Part shown: positions 1-8,372 of the stretch, piece by piece
How the letters are laid out: every line of letters begins with the position of its first letter
How positions within the stretch are numbered: position 1 is the first letter of the stretch
NCBI GenBank assembly: GCA_036557285.1
Contig: DATBHW010000042.1
Span: 1 to 59,411, forward strand
DNA length: 59,411 bases
Source of the DNA: Ktedonobacterales bacterium
GTDB lineage: Bacteria; Chloroflexota; Ktedonobacteria; Ktedonobacterales; DATBGS01
Direction: 5' to 3'
The notes under the pieces: generated by a model
The model's database searches: none
Seen by the model: only the letters and a program-made list of their open reading frames with translations
Told to the model about the DNA's origin: nothing
Program-made: the position numbers and the translations under genes

Positions 1-78
1 TACAACCAGCGCCGACCACATCAGTCATTGGACTATCAGACTCCTGCTGAAGTGTATTTCACAGGAAGTAGCCGTTGA
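1..78 (+). CDS. IS3-family transposase OrfB, C-terminal fragment (window edge)
   Basis: The first 25 codons read YNQRRPHQSLDYQTPAEVYF and then a short tail and a TGA stop. This is the hallmark C-terminus of the rve integrase domain of IS3/IS481-family DDE transposases, in which the YNxxRPHxSLxxxTPxE block follows the last catalytic glutamate. The gene begins upstream of the window. It would catalyse cut-and-paste or copy-out transposition of the element whose end is at about 136. The fragment is intact as far as it can be seen, and completeness of the gene cannot be judged. Confidence 0.85.
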   Translation, partial: YNQRRPHQSLDYQTPAEVYFTGSSR

Positions 79-136
79 AGAACAGGGGGGACACACCTTC
101 AAGACACCTTCTCCAGTGTCTTGACTTTGGGGTCCA
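1..136 (+). mobile_element. Right end of an IS3-family insertion sequence (partial)
   Basis: The window opens inside the last codons of an IS3-family transposase and continues to a terminal repeat that reads cttgactttggggtcca and ends at about 136. Its reverse complement begins TGGACCCCAAAGTCAAG, the type of terminus seen in IS3/IS150-group elements. The rest of the element lies outside the window, so neither the left repeat nor a target duplication could be checked. The end position is inferred from the repeat pattern. Confidence 0.6.
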
Positions 137-485
137 TCTTACCGCATTTCAGTGCCATCGTGAATAAGACCTCGAAATCGCAGCCTTCTATGCTATGATG
201 AGGACAATCCTGGAAACCCTAAAGGAGGGACAATGCACTATCTCGTTGCACACCCGTGGGAAGGATCCTCGATACCAGGCGAGGTCTGCTGAGATACCTC
301 AACGTATAAGAGAAGCACAGCAAGGTCGCTAGCTCTGATGCGAGGAAGGAGGGTTCTGAGAGGCTAGCAGCGAACATGATCGTGGCTCCTGGTACTGTCA
401 AGATGAGCATCCTGGCACTCCTGGTTTGGCAAATCCGCACTGGACGGAAGGCCAAAGAAGCGCCAGGAGAGGAAGTGAGACACGG
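137..485 (+). other. Region between the IS3 end and the glycosyltransferase; short broken reading frames
   Basis: No convincing complete gene is present. A -10-like TATGAT lies near 194. A strong ribosome-binding site (AAAGGAGGGACA) at about 221-232 precedes an ATG at 233, but that frame closes after 19 codons (MHYLVAHPWEGSSIPGEVC). A second open frame with a possible ATG at 376 ends in a TGA that overlaps the ATG at 486 (ATGA overlap). This looks like the 3' end of a former upstream gene coupled to the glycosyltransferase. I read the stretch as remains of a disrupted gene, possibly damaged when the IS arrived. Confidence 0.35.
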
Positions 486-1721
486 ATGAAGGCCCTGTGT
501 GGACACGCTCATGAGCCGGAGGCGGCGCTCTGGTTCCTGTTATTGCTGGGATTGGGAAGCCGCGTGGTGGTCGCCTTGCTGACGGCTGGCGCTGACTTTG
601 ACATCACCTCCTATCATATCCAGGCGCAGAGTGTGCTGGCGCACCGGAACGTCTACACAGTCACAGACCGCTATCCCTATCCGCCGGTGTGGATCTGGCT
701 GGTAGCGTTGGCGCAATGGACGACCACGATGACGGGTCTCCCCTTCGTCTGGCTGGTGAAACTCCCCGGCATACTGGGCGATGGGTTAATCGTGGCCCTG
801 CTCTACCGCGCCAAAGGCCGCAGAGCTGCGCTGTTTTATGCGCTCAATCCTGTTTCCATTCTGATTACGGCTGGGCATGGGCAGTTTGATGGATTGGTGA
901 TGGCGCTCGTGGTGGTCACCTGGGTGCTGTGGAACACACGACAGGATCAGGGTCGGTTATGGGCAGCCCTGGCATTGGGCGGAGCCATCGCACTCAAAGG
1001 CTATCCAGTCCTGCTGCTGCCCGCGCTGCTTCTGGGCGCTGCTTCTGGGAAGCAGCGCGGAGCGATCATAGGTCTGGCGCTTACCCCCTTGCTCGCCTGT
1101 GTGTTGGTCTACACCGTTTGCTTTGGACTCCAGCCAGCCATGATCACACACGTGCTGGGCTATCAAAGCCCTCCAATGCTCGGCTGGTCGCTGTATCTCC
1201 ATAGTCCTCTGCCGTCCATCTGGCCTTCCCAACTTACACCGGGGCTGCTGCTCCTGGCGCTCTTCTTGCCCCCGATTACTCGCGTCATGATCCTCTGCTT
1301 GCCAGTGGCGCTGGCGCTACGCCAAGCGACCTGGACACTCGAAAATCTCTGGTTGGCAACGCTCCTGGGGTTCTATAGCCTGGCGCCTGGTCTCTCGCCC
1401 CAATACCTGCTCTGGAGCATACCGCTGCTCGCGCTGATGGATCTCAAGCAGGGAATCCTCTGGAGCGGGTTTGCGACGCCCACCCTCGTGTTCCTCTATC
1501 TGGCGAATTTCCCCGGAGCTGTACCAGGGGGACTCGCCCTGGTGGAGGCGACTCCCATCTCTCTCTGGGTGTTGGGCTATAGGGCAACCAATCTGGCCTG
1601 GTGGCTCTCGTGTCTTTGGCTCTGGCACGTCCTGTTCCGACAGGGCGCAAAGCCGTCTACTAGGAGCAAACGGCATAGGTCCACGCCGCGAGAAGTGCCC
1701 GTGCTGTATGGTAGCCCCTAA
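486..1721 (+). CDS. GT-C family integral-membrane glycosyltransferase (mannosyltransferase-like)
   Basis: The 411-residue protein is almost wholly hydrophobic, with about ten predicted membrane segments. It carries the acidic first-loop motif DFDITSY (about residues 37-43) and a GHGQFDG motif (about 130-136). Both recur in polyprenyl-phosphate-dependent GT-C enzymes such as GPI and ALG mannosyltransferases, where the loop aspartate is catalytic. It would transfer a sugar from a polyprenyl-phosphate donor on the outer face of the membrane; donor and acceptor cannot be read from the sequence. I chose the ATG at 486 because an AGGAGAGG-type site precedes it and it overlaps the upstream stop. An in-frame ATG at 426 is possible. 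The C-terminal 20 residues are basic and cytoplasmic. Confidence 0.75.
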   Translation: MKALCGHAHEPEAALWFLLLLGLGSRVVVALLTAGADFDITSYHIQAQSVLAHRNVYTVTDRYPYPPVWIWLVALAQWTTTMTGLPFVWLVKLPGILGDGLIVALLYRAKGRRAALFYALNPVSILITAGHGQFDGLVMALVVVTWVLWNTRQDQGRLWAALALGGAIALKGYPVLLLPALLLGAASGKQRGAIIGLALTPLLACVLVYTVCFGLQPAMITHVLGYQSPPMLGWSLYLHSPLPSIWPSQLTPGLLLLALFLPPITRVMILCLPVALALRQATWTLENLWLATLLGFYSLAPGLSPQYLLWSIPLLALMDLKQGILWSGFATPTLVFLYLANFPGAVPGGLALVEATPISLWVLGYRATNLAWWLSCLWLWHVLFRQGAKPSTRSKRHRSTPREVPVLYGSP

Positions 1722-2039
1722 GCTCGACCTTGTACAATTCCTTCGAGTTGGTAACTTTCCCCTGGTTCCATCTCCAGCGTATAGAACGCTGCTGGGATAT
1801 AGGCAAGCATCTTGAGCAAATTGCAGCTTCCAACCGCTCCATACCTCCAGGTGGGCAATTTGGCATCGCACATGCGTTGAACAAGAGCATGAGCAATAGA
1901 GGTGCTCCGGGCGAGCGTTCATCCCCCTGATGCCCGACGTTCTGCTCGGTTATTGATCACATCGCTGCCTCCTGGTCTGTCTCTATACTTCCTGGGGATG
2001 GCAGAAAGACTGGGTGATGCAGCTCTTGAGGAGGTAGAT
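1722..2039. other. Intergenic region, no supported gene
   Basis: These 318 bases separate the glycosyltransferase from the small membrane protein. Short open frames occur on both strands, but none has a ribosome-binding site together with a recognisable protein. No clear terminator or palindrome was found. The stretch probably holds the promoter of the gene at 2040. Confidence 0.3.
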
Positions 2040-2450
2040 ATGCTTCAGCCGACCTTGGGGGATCTTACGAATTTTCTCCTTATTCGCCTGCAAGGCGGAG
2101 GATCAGACTTACAGGTACTGGTATTGACCATTCAGTTTGGCAATTTGCCTGCGCTCTCGTTGGATCTGTTGGGAATCCTGCTCGTACTCGGTATCTCTGT
2201 GGTGGCTGCGGTCCTCGTTGGCTTCCTGACGCATGGGCCGACTGTCATTGACCTCGTCGGAACGTTTCTGTGGGCCTTGCTGGGGATCAGCGTCTTTATC
2301 CTGCTGATACCATTCGTCTGGAATGGGGATCTGCTTGTTCATGGGTTGCCTCTGTTCGCCGCGCTGATAGGGGCTTTCGTCGCCCTGTTGATCCGTCAAC
2401 TCCTATCAGGTGGGTTCCGCCGCCGCAGGCCAGTAGTTGCTGGTGAATGA
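2040..2450 (+). CDS. Small four-helix membrane protein, paralogue of the next gene
   Basis: This is a 136-residue protein with a short polar N-terminus and three to four hydrophobic segments, including LGISVVAAVLVGFL and LLGISVFILLIPFVW, and a basic tail. It aligns end to end with the product at 2725-3132. Shared features are the QFGNLP/QIGDAP block, LLxLGISxVAAVLxxxL, xxGIxVFIxxIPxVWxGD and a final ALxGAxxxLLxxxLL helix. The start at 2040 is preceded by GAGGAGGTAGAT, much stronger than any site for the longer frame from 1902. It loosely resembles small GlsB/YeaQ-type stress membrane proteins in size and glycine-rich helices, but I cannot place it in a family. Function unknown. Confidence 0.6.
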   Translation: MLQPTLGDLTNFLLIRLQGGGSDLQVLVLTIQFGNLPALSLDLLGILLVLGISVVAAVLVGFLTHGPTVIDLVGTFLWALLGISVFILLIPFVWNGDLLVHGLPLFAALIGAFVALLIRQLLSGGFRRRRPVVAGE

Positions 2451-2724
2451 AGAAGCTGGAACAATAGGAGCTTCTCTGCTGTGTATAGACCGTGGTCAGT
2501 CGGCACAGAGCGGGATCTCTGGCAGGGGCACGTCCATGCCTGAGACTTCACGTCTATTCCAGAGTCTTTTTATTGGAGGGCAGGTCATGCTAGACCAGCA
2601 ACCACAAAAAGTGCAGGCGCACGCCTAACCTTCCTCCTTAGCAGCAGGTATCTGGCTCCTTGTGTTGAAGCACTCTTCCTACCATCTCTGCAATCCATTT
2701 ACTGCTCCTGGAAGGAGGTTCGTG

Positions 2725-3132
2725 ATGGCCCTGACCCTGGCAAATTTGTTTTTCTTTAGTCTGAATATTGGGGGTTCTGGAGTCAAGTTCCTGGTGGTGA
2801 CTCTCCAGATTGGCGATGCGCCACCAATCCAATATGACCTGCTTCAGCTCCTGCTGATTCTGGGCATCTCCATTGTGGCCGCCGTCCTGCTGGAGCGACT
2901 GCTCTGGCGTGGAACCCCTGGCGGGTTGTTGGGCGCCTTTGTGATCTCGCTCATCGGCATCTGGGTGTTCATCACCTTCATCCCACTCGTCTGGAGGGGA
3001 GATTACTACATCGATGGGATTCCATTGATTACTGCGCTCACCGGCGCCATCCTCTCGCTGCTGGTCGTGCATCTGTTGTTCGGCTTCTGGCGACACGAAG
3101 GACCACGTCGGCGGTATGTCTCCAGAGCCTAG
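2725..3132 (+). CDS. Small membrane protein, tandem paralogue of the preceding gene
   Basis: This is a 135-residue integral-membrane protein. The ATG at 2725 follows GGAAGGAGG, so the longer frame from 2662 is not favoured. The helices LLLILGISIVAAVLLERLL, LGAFVISLIGIWVFITFIP and ALTGAILSLLVVHLLFG match those of the gene at 2040, and the loop VWRGDYYIDGIPL matches VWNGDLLVHGLPL. The pair arose by tandem duplication and the copies are now well diverged. A perfect-looking stem at 3142-3190 follows the gene and may end the transcript. I recognise no catalytic or binding motif. A pore-like or scaffold role is possible but unsupported. Confidence 0.6.
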   Translation: MALTLANLFFFSLNIGGSGVKFLVVTLQIGDAPPIQYDLLQLLLILGISIVAAVLLERLLWRGTPGGLLGAFVISLIGIWVFITFIPLVWRGDYYIDGIPLITALTGAILSLLVVHLLFGFWRHEGPRRRYVSRA

Positions 3133-3141
3133 GGCAGCCCA

Positions 3142-3190
3142 CAGGTGCAAGAGGCTGGGCAGGGAGGCATCTCGCAGCCCCTTGCACCTG
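3142..3190 (+). terminator. Stem-loop after the paired membrane-protein genes
   Basis: Bases 3142-3157 (CAGGTGCAAGAGGCTG) pair with 3175-3190 at 15 of 16 positions across a 17-base loop. It sits 10 bases after the stop at 3132. There is no T-run, so it may be a rho-dependent or mRNA-stabilising structure rather than a classical terminator. Confidence 0.45.
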
Positions 3191-3465
3191 GACGTGAATG
3201 ATAGCCTGAACCGCCTACGCTCCTCCCTACCGGTACGGGTGAGTAAAGGCGTCGGCGCTTGCTGGGATACATCCAGCACCGCCTGAACCTGCTCCTGCCA
3301 GACTCGGTAGGGGAGCACCTTCGCTAAACGGAATGGATCTCCGCCGCGCAAGACTTTTATGAAGAACAAAGAATCAAGTGATTCGCGTGGCAATTCCTCC
3401 CCAGCGGGGATTCCTTGCTCGCATCTGTTGAATCAGGCGGGCATCATACAAACACGTTCTCTATT
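3191..3465 (-). pseudogene. Possible decayed coding remnant (unrecognised)
   Basis: On the minus strand a run of protein-like sequence (FFIKVLRGGDPFRLAKVLPY and a following QVQAVLD segment) lies in one frame. Just upstream, LYDARLIQQMRARNPRWGG lies in another. The pieces are joined by an apparent frameshift near 3390, with no start codon and no clear end. I do not recognise the family. The reading as a gene relic rests only on amino-acid composition and continuity. Confidence 0.25.
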
Positions 3466-4089
3466 TTAGGCCGGAGCGGGCACTTGCCGCTGTTGTTGGA
3501 TGCGGAACTGTTTGACTAATCCCTCCAGGTAGGGGCCATCCAGGAGCATAAGGCCGTGCTGTTTGGCTAGCGCCCTGGCGGGATACGTATACGTGGAGGT
3601 GGTGACGAAAATGCCAACCTGGGCATGATGGTGGACACGCATCATACCAATAAACTTCTGAATTTCTGGCGAGCCAACAGGACGATGTGGAGCATAGCGC
3701 TTACATTGGACAACAGCCCGGGATCCTTGAGGCGTATGACAGGTGATATCAGCAGCTAAATCCCCACCGCCGCCCGTATGGTGTACATGACGATAGCCCC
3801 TGGTACGCAAAAGTTCGACGGTAATCAGTTCAAATTGCGTTGGGGTGAGCCGGATGAGGTCATTGAGCGTGCTTACGCGATCTCGCCAATGCTCCTTGTG
3901 CCGTATGCGCCGCCGGAACAGTACTACAGCCGTTACAGTGCCAACGAGCAAACATGCTCCGAGAAGGGCCGCCAGCCGCCAGTAATGTGCCGCGATGAGA
4001 TAGACCAGCAGCACCAGCATAAACAGGTCAAGTATCAGGCTCATGTGAAGGGATAACGGCTCTTTCTTGCGTTTTCTGCGTCTGCTCAT
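3466..4089 (-). CDS. Membrane-anchored Mrr-like restriction endonuclease domain protein
   Basis: The 207-residue protein has a basic N-terminus (MSRRRKRKKE), two membrane segments (about residues 17-33 and 37-58) and a C-terminal Mrr-type PD-(D/E)XK nuclease fold. The fold opens with LTPTQFELITVELLRTRGY and contains GGGGDLAADI followed by VVQCKRY. D114 and Q128-x-K130 match the metal and catalytic positions of the Mrr_cat family. These proteins cleave DNA, often modified or foreign DNA, although membrane-tethered versions are poorly understood. The start at 4089 follows GGGAGG with good spacing and is preferred to the ATG at 4197. No methyltransferase or partner gene adjoins it, as expected for a type IV-like solitary nuclease. 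Confidence 0.75.
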   Translation of the reverse strand: MSRRRKRKKEPLSLHMSLILDLFMLVLLVYLIAAHYWRLAALLGACLLVGTVTAVVLFRRRIRHKEHWRDRVSTLNDLIRLTPTQFELITVELLRTRGYRHVHHTGGGGDLAADITCHTPQGSRAVVQCKRYAPHRPVGSPEIQKFIGMMRVHHHAQVGIFVTTSTYTYPARALAKQHGLMLLDGPYLEGLVKQFRIQQQRQVPAPA

Positions 4090-4326
4090 GACGGCCTCCC
4101 TTTCTCTTTTTTCTTTCCCTTCTGAGGCCATTATCAGCCGTTTGTAGCTCGATGTCAGTGAACTAGGTGACACTTTGGAGCGCATGGCGGCGTCCATCGA
4201 GAACTATTGTGGTCGTCTGAGCAACTCAGATAGATCAATGAGAAGAGCAGCGCAAAGGTGGCAATGATCGCGGCCTAAACCTCCTGAACTTTAGCCTGGA
4301 GAGCGGCTCAGTAGTGAACTGGTTTT

Positions 4327-5418
4327 TCAATCCACGATACGTATATGGTCCCCCAGCATCAGTCGCCGGTAGGGGTACTGGCATGGTGGCCCATCGGCAA
4401 TATCAAGCGTACCAGCGGTCAGATCAAAAATGAGTGAAGCGATAGACTCGTCTTGTTGATCGGGTGGCAGATCCGTCTGGACGTGCAAGCAGATAGAATT
4501 GGGCGCGGTGGCATGGTCGCTAAGGATGCTGCGCAACCGGGCTTCGTCAATCGGCGGCTCCTCTGCCAGCAAGGTGGCACGCTGCGAGCGTGCCAGTGTC
4601 TCCGGCTGGTCACGAACATAGCGATCATGCAAGGCAAGCTCTCCATCCAGGCAATGATTGGCATGAGCCAGCACACCGCGCGTGGGCGAGAGCACTTGTC
4701 TCCCGAACGGCGTTGCCTCCACATCGGCCAGATGCCCGCCGCGATCAGCGATCAGGTGATTGCAAGAGGTCTGGCGTTTGGCCGCGCCAATCAGCGCAAT
4801 GGCCTCATCCACTCCATGCGCCTCTTCGAGTACGCGCCGCAAAATGATGTGCATGGGCACAGCAGCCTGGCCGGTATCGAGGTCGGACGTGAGCAGGTTC
4901 ACACACATGGCAAAGCCGCTGGCATTGACGCCGATTTTGCCGACCATTCCGGCTTCGGTCAGCGTCAGCACGTCCGGCCCGTCATCGCGCCGGATGGCCC
5001 ACAGCACCAGCGCGCCCGCCAGCGGTGGCTTCCAATCCCAGTTTTGGGCCAGGCGCATATGTCCGTCGCTGGAAGCCTCAGGCGTGACGCCAAGAGAGGT
5101 GCATTCGCCAAACGGCACACCATACATCAGTTCTGTCCGGCTGTTGATAGCCACGATCTCGCGCAGGTCATGGCCTGCGCCTTCGGCAATGCCGCGCATC
5201 TCCTCCAGCAAATGCGGCGCATACGCTCTGATGAGTGGGATGAAGCGTTCGGCAGTGTTGAGCACTCCGGCGTGGTCCAGCCCGGCGCGCGCCTTGAAAA
5301 GCTCTCGATACGCAGAGACCGTTTGGTTCACACGCTGTGCCTGCGCGCGCCCCAGATGAAGCCCGCGCGCATAGGGCACACCTTCGCTCACGACGAGTGG
5401 AATCTGGCGATCTGGCAT
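4327..5418 (-). CDS. C45-family Ntn hydrolase (isopenicillin-N acyltransferase-like)
   Basis: The 363-residue protein matches the acyl-CoA:6-aminopenicillanate acyltransferase/C45 peptidase family. The likely nucleophile is C106 in VPFGECTSLG. It is followed by RLAQNWDW (about 123-129), the family's substrate-pocket and oxyanion segment. Family members cleave themselves before the cysteine and then hydrolyse or transfer amide-linked acyl groups. The substrate here is unknown, and a penicillin role should not be assumed. The ATG at 5418 follows AAAGGAGAAACACC, and the longer frame lacks support. No signal peptide was seen, so it probably acts in the cytoplasm. The LLM oxidoreductase gene lies 212 bases upstream on the same strand. 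Confidence 0.8.
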   Translation of the reverse strand: MPDRQIPLVVSEGVPYARGLHLGRAQAQRVNQTVSAYRELFKARAGLDHAGVLNTAERFIPLIRAYAPHLLEEMRGIAEGAGHDLREIVAINSRTELMYGVPFGECTSLGVTPEASSDGHMRLAQNWDWKPPLAGALVLWAIRRDDGPDVLTLTEAGMVGKIGVNASGFAMCVNLLTSDLDTGQAAVPMHIILRRVLEEAHGVDEAIALIGAAKRQTSCNHLIADRGGHLADVEATPFGRQVLSPTRGVLAHANHCLDGELALHDRYVRDQPETLARSQRATLLAEEPPIDEARLRSILSDHATAPNSICLHVQTDLPPDQQDESIASLIFDLTAGTLDIADGPPCQYPYRRLMLGDHIRIVD

Positions 5419-5630
5419 GGTGTTTCTCCTTTTCTTTGCTGGTGTGTTGGTTGACCTCTTCTCGATCCGCCGCGCGGGATGGGTTTCCTGCAACGCCAGA
5501 GCCGTACCTCCTGCCCATGCAGGTCTGGTCGAGTTCTCTCGTCCTCTGGCGAACACCAAGAAATCCTCGGCTTCGATGTGGACCTGACCAGTTTGCCCCA
5601 GCCAGCGGCGGAGATACTGTCAGGAACGCG

Positions 5631-6536
5631 TCAGTTGCCGGATTGCTTTTTAAAATAGGGCAACACTTCCTGTGCCAGCAACTCGACAGTCGTAAGGTCC
5701 GTGACATCCCGCACTCCGAGCATAAAGGAATCTATCCCCAGATCGATATAGGCCTGGATCTGTTCGACTAGCTGCCCAGGCGTTCCCAGCAACCCTGCCC
5801 CCGAAAGGCGCGCCGCTTCCTCACTGGATGAGACACAGGTACAGCGTCCAAACCAGCTCCGGCGCAACTGTGTGGGATCGCGCCCCTCCTGCTGGCACGC
5901 CTGCTCGAAGACCTGCACCCTCTGCCGATACTCCTCTGGCTTGGCCCAGGCAATATTCCAGTTATCGGCGTAGCGCGCCACCAGGCGCAGCATGCGCGGT
6001 CCCTTACCGCCGATCACGATGGGCGGCAGTGGGGCTGGTTTTGGCTCACAATAGGCGCCGCTGACCGCATAATGGTGTCCCTGGAAGGTGGCCTGCTTCT
6101 CGGTCCAGAGCGCCTTCACAATCTGTAGCGTCTCCTCAAGCTGCTCCGTTCGCGCATGGGCCGTGGGGAAGGGATAATTGTAGGCCCGGTATTCCTCCTC
6201 GTGCCAGCCAGCGCCAATCCCCAGCAGGAAACGCCCCTGACTCAAATAGTGCAGGGTTGCCGCCATCTTCGCCAGCAGCGCAGGATTCCGAAACGACTGG
6301 CACAGCACCATATGCCCCACCTGGAACTGCGGGTATTGGGCCGCGAGATAGGTCAGCGTCGTCCACCCTTCGAGCACGGGCGACTCTCCAAATTGCACAT
6401 GGTCAACGCACCAGAGCGAGTCGATTTGCTCGCCCACCAGTTCGACCTGTCGCCGGGAGATCTCGAGGAACTGTTCGGAAGGCATCCCGCCTGGAGGGCC
6501 AGCGTTGAACACCCAGCCAAATTGAATCTCTGCCAT
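5631..6536 (-). CDS. LLM-class (luciferase-like) flavin or F420-dependent oxidoreductase
   Basis: This 301-residue TIM-barrel protein belongs to the luciferase-like monooxygenase family. Signatures are SLWCVDHVQF near the N-terminus, LGIGAGWHEEEYRAY (about residue 110), PPIVIGGKGPRMLRLVARYADNWN in the flavin or F420 pocket, and a GTPGQLVEQIQAYIDLGID segment. These match the F420-dependent LLM subgroup best. The cofactor is inferred from that resemblance. The ATG at 6536 follows AAAGGAG. The gene is divergent from the aromatic-cleavage operon at 6899 across 362 bases, so it could be co-regulated and might oxidise a related substrate, but that is inference. Confidence 0.82.
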   Translation of the reverse strand: MAEIQFGWVFNAGPPGGMPSEQFLEISRRQVELVGEQIDSLWCVDHVQFGESPVLEGWTTLTYLAAQYPQFQVGHMVLCQSFRNPALLAKMAATLHYLSQGRFLLGIGAGWHEEEYRAYNYPFPTAHARTEQLEETLQIVKALWTEKQATFQGHHYAVSGAYCEPKPAPLPPIVIGGKGPRMLRLVARYADNWNIAWAKPEEYRQRVQVFEQACQQEGRDPTQLRRSWFGRCTCVSSSEEAARLSGAGLLGTPGQLVEQIQAYIDLGIDSFMLGVRDVTDLTTVELLAQEVLPYFKKQSGN

Positions 6537-6898
6537 GAATGGCTCCTTTCTCAAAACGCGCTGGCTTATCCCTGGCTTCCATCCCCTCCCGAAAGGCGCA
6601 GTGGCTGGAGAGCAAGACTCCTGCGCGACGCCATTTTAGCACACCTCTACCGTGCACTCAAACAGAGTTGGTGCTGTCCGTGCAATAGAGCCTATATAGC
6701 ACTTTTGATACTATCCCGGTCTCACGGCTTTTCTGCGTGCCGGAGACGCAGCCTGCTGTTCCCTATGGTAGTATATATGCGGGCTGTACTCCCACCATGG
6801 AGTTCTCTCGCACATCCCGTATCCTCGCCAGGCTATGCACGCTCTTCTAGAGCACTTCTTCGAGGGACGAGTTTCTACACTGAAAGGAGCCATCGCCT
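6537..6898. other. Divergent intergenic region between the LLM gene and the aromatic-cleavage operon
   Basis: These 362 bases must hold the promoters of both flanking transcription units. Two AT-rich patches, GATACTATCC (about 6705-6715) and GGTAGTATATATG (about 6766-6779), are partly complementary and could be operator or -10 sequences. No regulator gene and no confident promoter were found. A ribosome-binding site (GAAAGGAGCC) sits just before 6899. Confidence 0.3.
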
Positions 6899-7618
6899 AT
6901 GAACCAGAGTCGAACGGTGCTGGTGGTAGGGGCGCACTCGGCAGACTTTGTGTGGCGAGCCGCCGGGGTAATCGCCACCGTGACGGCGCGTGGAGGCAAA
7001 GCGAGCGTCGTCGCGCTTTCCTATGGAGAGCGGGGCGAGTCGGGTGACCTGTGGAAAGAACCTGGGCAAACCATCGAACAGGTCAAACGCATCCGCCACG
7101 CAGAAGCCACACGGGCAGCCGAGGTCATTGGAGCGACGTTCCAATGCTTCGATCTGGGCGATTACCCGCTCCAGGTTGATGCACAGGCGATGGCGCGACT
7201 CACCAATCTTATCCGTGAGCTGGCCCCAAACGTGATCATCACTCATACCGAGCGCGATCCGTTCAATCCCGATCACCCGGTCGCCTCTGCGGTCGTCCAG
7301 CGCGCCAGTATTCTTGCCAGTGGGTCAGGAGTAGCCAGCGGCTTTCCCACCATCAAACCTGCCGAATTGTTCCTCTTTGAACCGCACCAACCGGAACACT
7401 GCGGATTCATTCCCACCACCTTCGTTGACATCACCGCCGTATTTTCGCTCAAGCAACAAGCAATGGAGGTCATAGCCGCGCAGAGCTACCTGCATCAGTA
7501 CCAAACCGAGGTCGCAAAGTATCGTGCGAACCATGCTCGCCGCATCTCTGGGCGCACTGATATTCTCTATGCTGAAGCTTTCCAGCGCGTCACTCCCCAG
7601 GTGATAGAGACGCTCTAG
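6899..7618 (+). CDS. galB: PIG-L-fold hydratase, GalB-like (4-oxalomesaconate hydratase)
   Basis: The 239-residue protein has the PIG-L/LmbE fold, but its N-terminal motif is GAHSADFVWRAAG (H13, D16) in place of the usual AHPDDxE of deacetylases. That AHSADFVWR form is the hallmark of GalB, the zinc-dependent 4-oxalomesaconate hydratase of gallate catabolism. A second metal/active-site block, HTERDPFNPDH, covers residues 116-126. GalB adds water to 4-oxalomesaconate to give 4-carboxy-4-hydroxy-2-oxoadipate. The next two genes encode the aldolase that would cleave this product and a ring-cleavage dioxygenase that could make the substrate, which strongly supports the call. A generic deacetylase is the alternative. 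GAAAGGAGCC precedes the start. Confidence 0.78.
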   Translation: MNQSRTVLVVGAHSADFVWRAAGVIATVTARGGKASVVALSYGERGESGDLWKEPGQTIEQVKRIRHAEATRAAEVIGATFQCFDLGDYPLQVDAQAMARLTNLIRELAPNVIITHTERDPFNPDHPVASAVVQRASILASGSGVASGFPTIKPAELFLFEPHQPEHCGFIPTTFVDITAVFSLKQQAMEVIAAQSYLHQYQTEVAKYRANHARRISGRTDILYAEAFQRVTPQVIETL

Positions 7619-7690
7619 CCAGTTCTCGAAAGGAGGAGCAGTTTCCTCCCGATCACTCTCCAGGTGATGGGAGTCCACTGCCAGGATCGC

Positions 7691-8329
7691 ATGAACGAGA
7701 GCGATAGAAACGAATTGGCCCAGCATGGAGTAGCTACCGTCTACGAAGCCGCCGGACGCACCGGGCTTCTTGATATTCCCCTGATGCAACTTCTACCCGG
7801 AAGCCGCGTAGCAGGCGCAGCCCGCACGGTTCGTTGTGGGCAGGGAGATAACTTAATGGTGCATGCGGTGCTGGATCAGGTCCAGCCAGGAGAAGTCCTC
7901 GTCTTGACCATGCCAGAACCGGAACCTGTTGCATTGATCGGAGAATTGCTGGCACGACAAGCCCTGGTGCGCCAGGTAGCTGGCATCCTGGTAGACGCAG
8001 CCGTCCGCGATACGGAGGAGTTGCAAACGCTTGGCTTACCCATCTGGGCACGCTGGATTCGCGTGCGCGGAGCAACCAAAACCAGCGTTGGAACGATCAA
8101 CGAGCCGGTTCTGGTAGGAGGCGCCACCATTGCTCCGGGCGATCTGGTGCTTCTGGATGCCGATGGGGCTGTCGCTCTCCCAGCCACCAGAGCATCCCTC
8201 ATTCTGGAGGCGGCGCGTGAGCGTACGCGCCACGAAGCCGCGCTGCGCGCACAACTGCAAGCGGGGGCACTTACCTACGACCTCTCTGGCCTCCGGGCAG
8301 TCGTCGAGGAGGGTAAGCGGAACTCATAG
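7691..8329 (+). CDS. galC: RraA-type class II aldolase (HMG/CHA aldolase)
   Basis: The 212-residue product belongs to the RraA-like fold shared by 4-hydroxy-4-methyl-2-oxoglutarate/4-carboxy-4-hydroxy-2-oxoadipate aldolases. It shows the conserved (D/E)-X20-R-D motif exactly: E85 in ALIGELLARQ, then R106-D107 in DAAVRDTEEL. R106 would bind substrate and D107 the divalent metal. GVATVYEAAGR near the N-terminus is also typical. The reaction would be CHA to pyruvate plus oxaloacetate. I chose the ATG at 7691, which follows CCAGGATCGC; a GTG at 7664 has no clear site. RraA ribonuclease inhibitors share the fold, but the RD motif and the operon favour the aldolase. Confidence 0.8.
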   Translation: MNESDRNELAQHGVATVYEAAGRTGLLDIPLMQLLPGSRVAGAARTVRCGQGDNLMVHAVLDQVQPGEVLVLTMPEPEPVALIGELLARQALVRQVAGILVDAAVRDTEELQTLGLPIWARWIRVRGATKTSVGTINEPVLVGGATIAPGDLVLLDADGAVALPATRASLILEAARERTRHEAALRAQLQAGALTYDLSGLRAVVEEGKRNS

Positions 8330-8372
8330 GACAGACCGCAGAAATGCCGCGACAACCAGGAAGGAGTATATG

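Noticed and set aside
1317-1922. 201-codon minus-strand frame opposite the glycosyltransferase end
   Set aside because: It has no ribosome-binding site or domain and is antisense to a clearly membrane-spanning coding sequence.
2638-3393. Long minus-strand open frame opposite the second small membrane protein
   Set aside because: It is the antisense shadow of the gene at 2725-3132 for most of its length and has only a TTG start with no ribosome-binding site. Only the part beyond 3191 looks protein-like, and that is reported as a weak relic.
4453-5454. 333-codon plus-strand frame opposite the C45 hydrolase
   Set aside because: Composition is typical of an antisense frame of a GC-rich gene, and it lacks a recognisable domain. 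The minus-strand gene has clear motifs and a good start.
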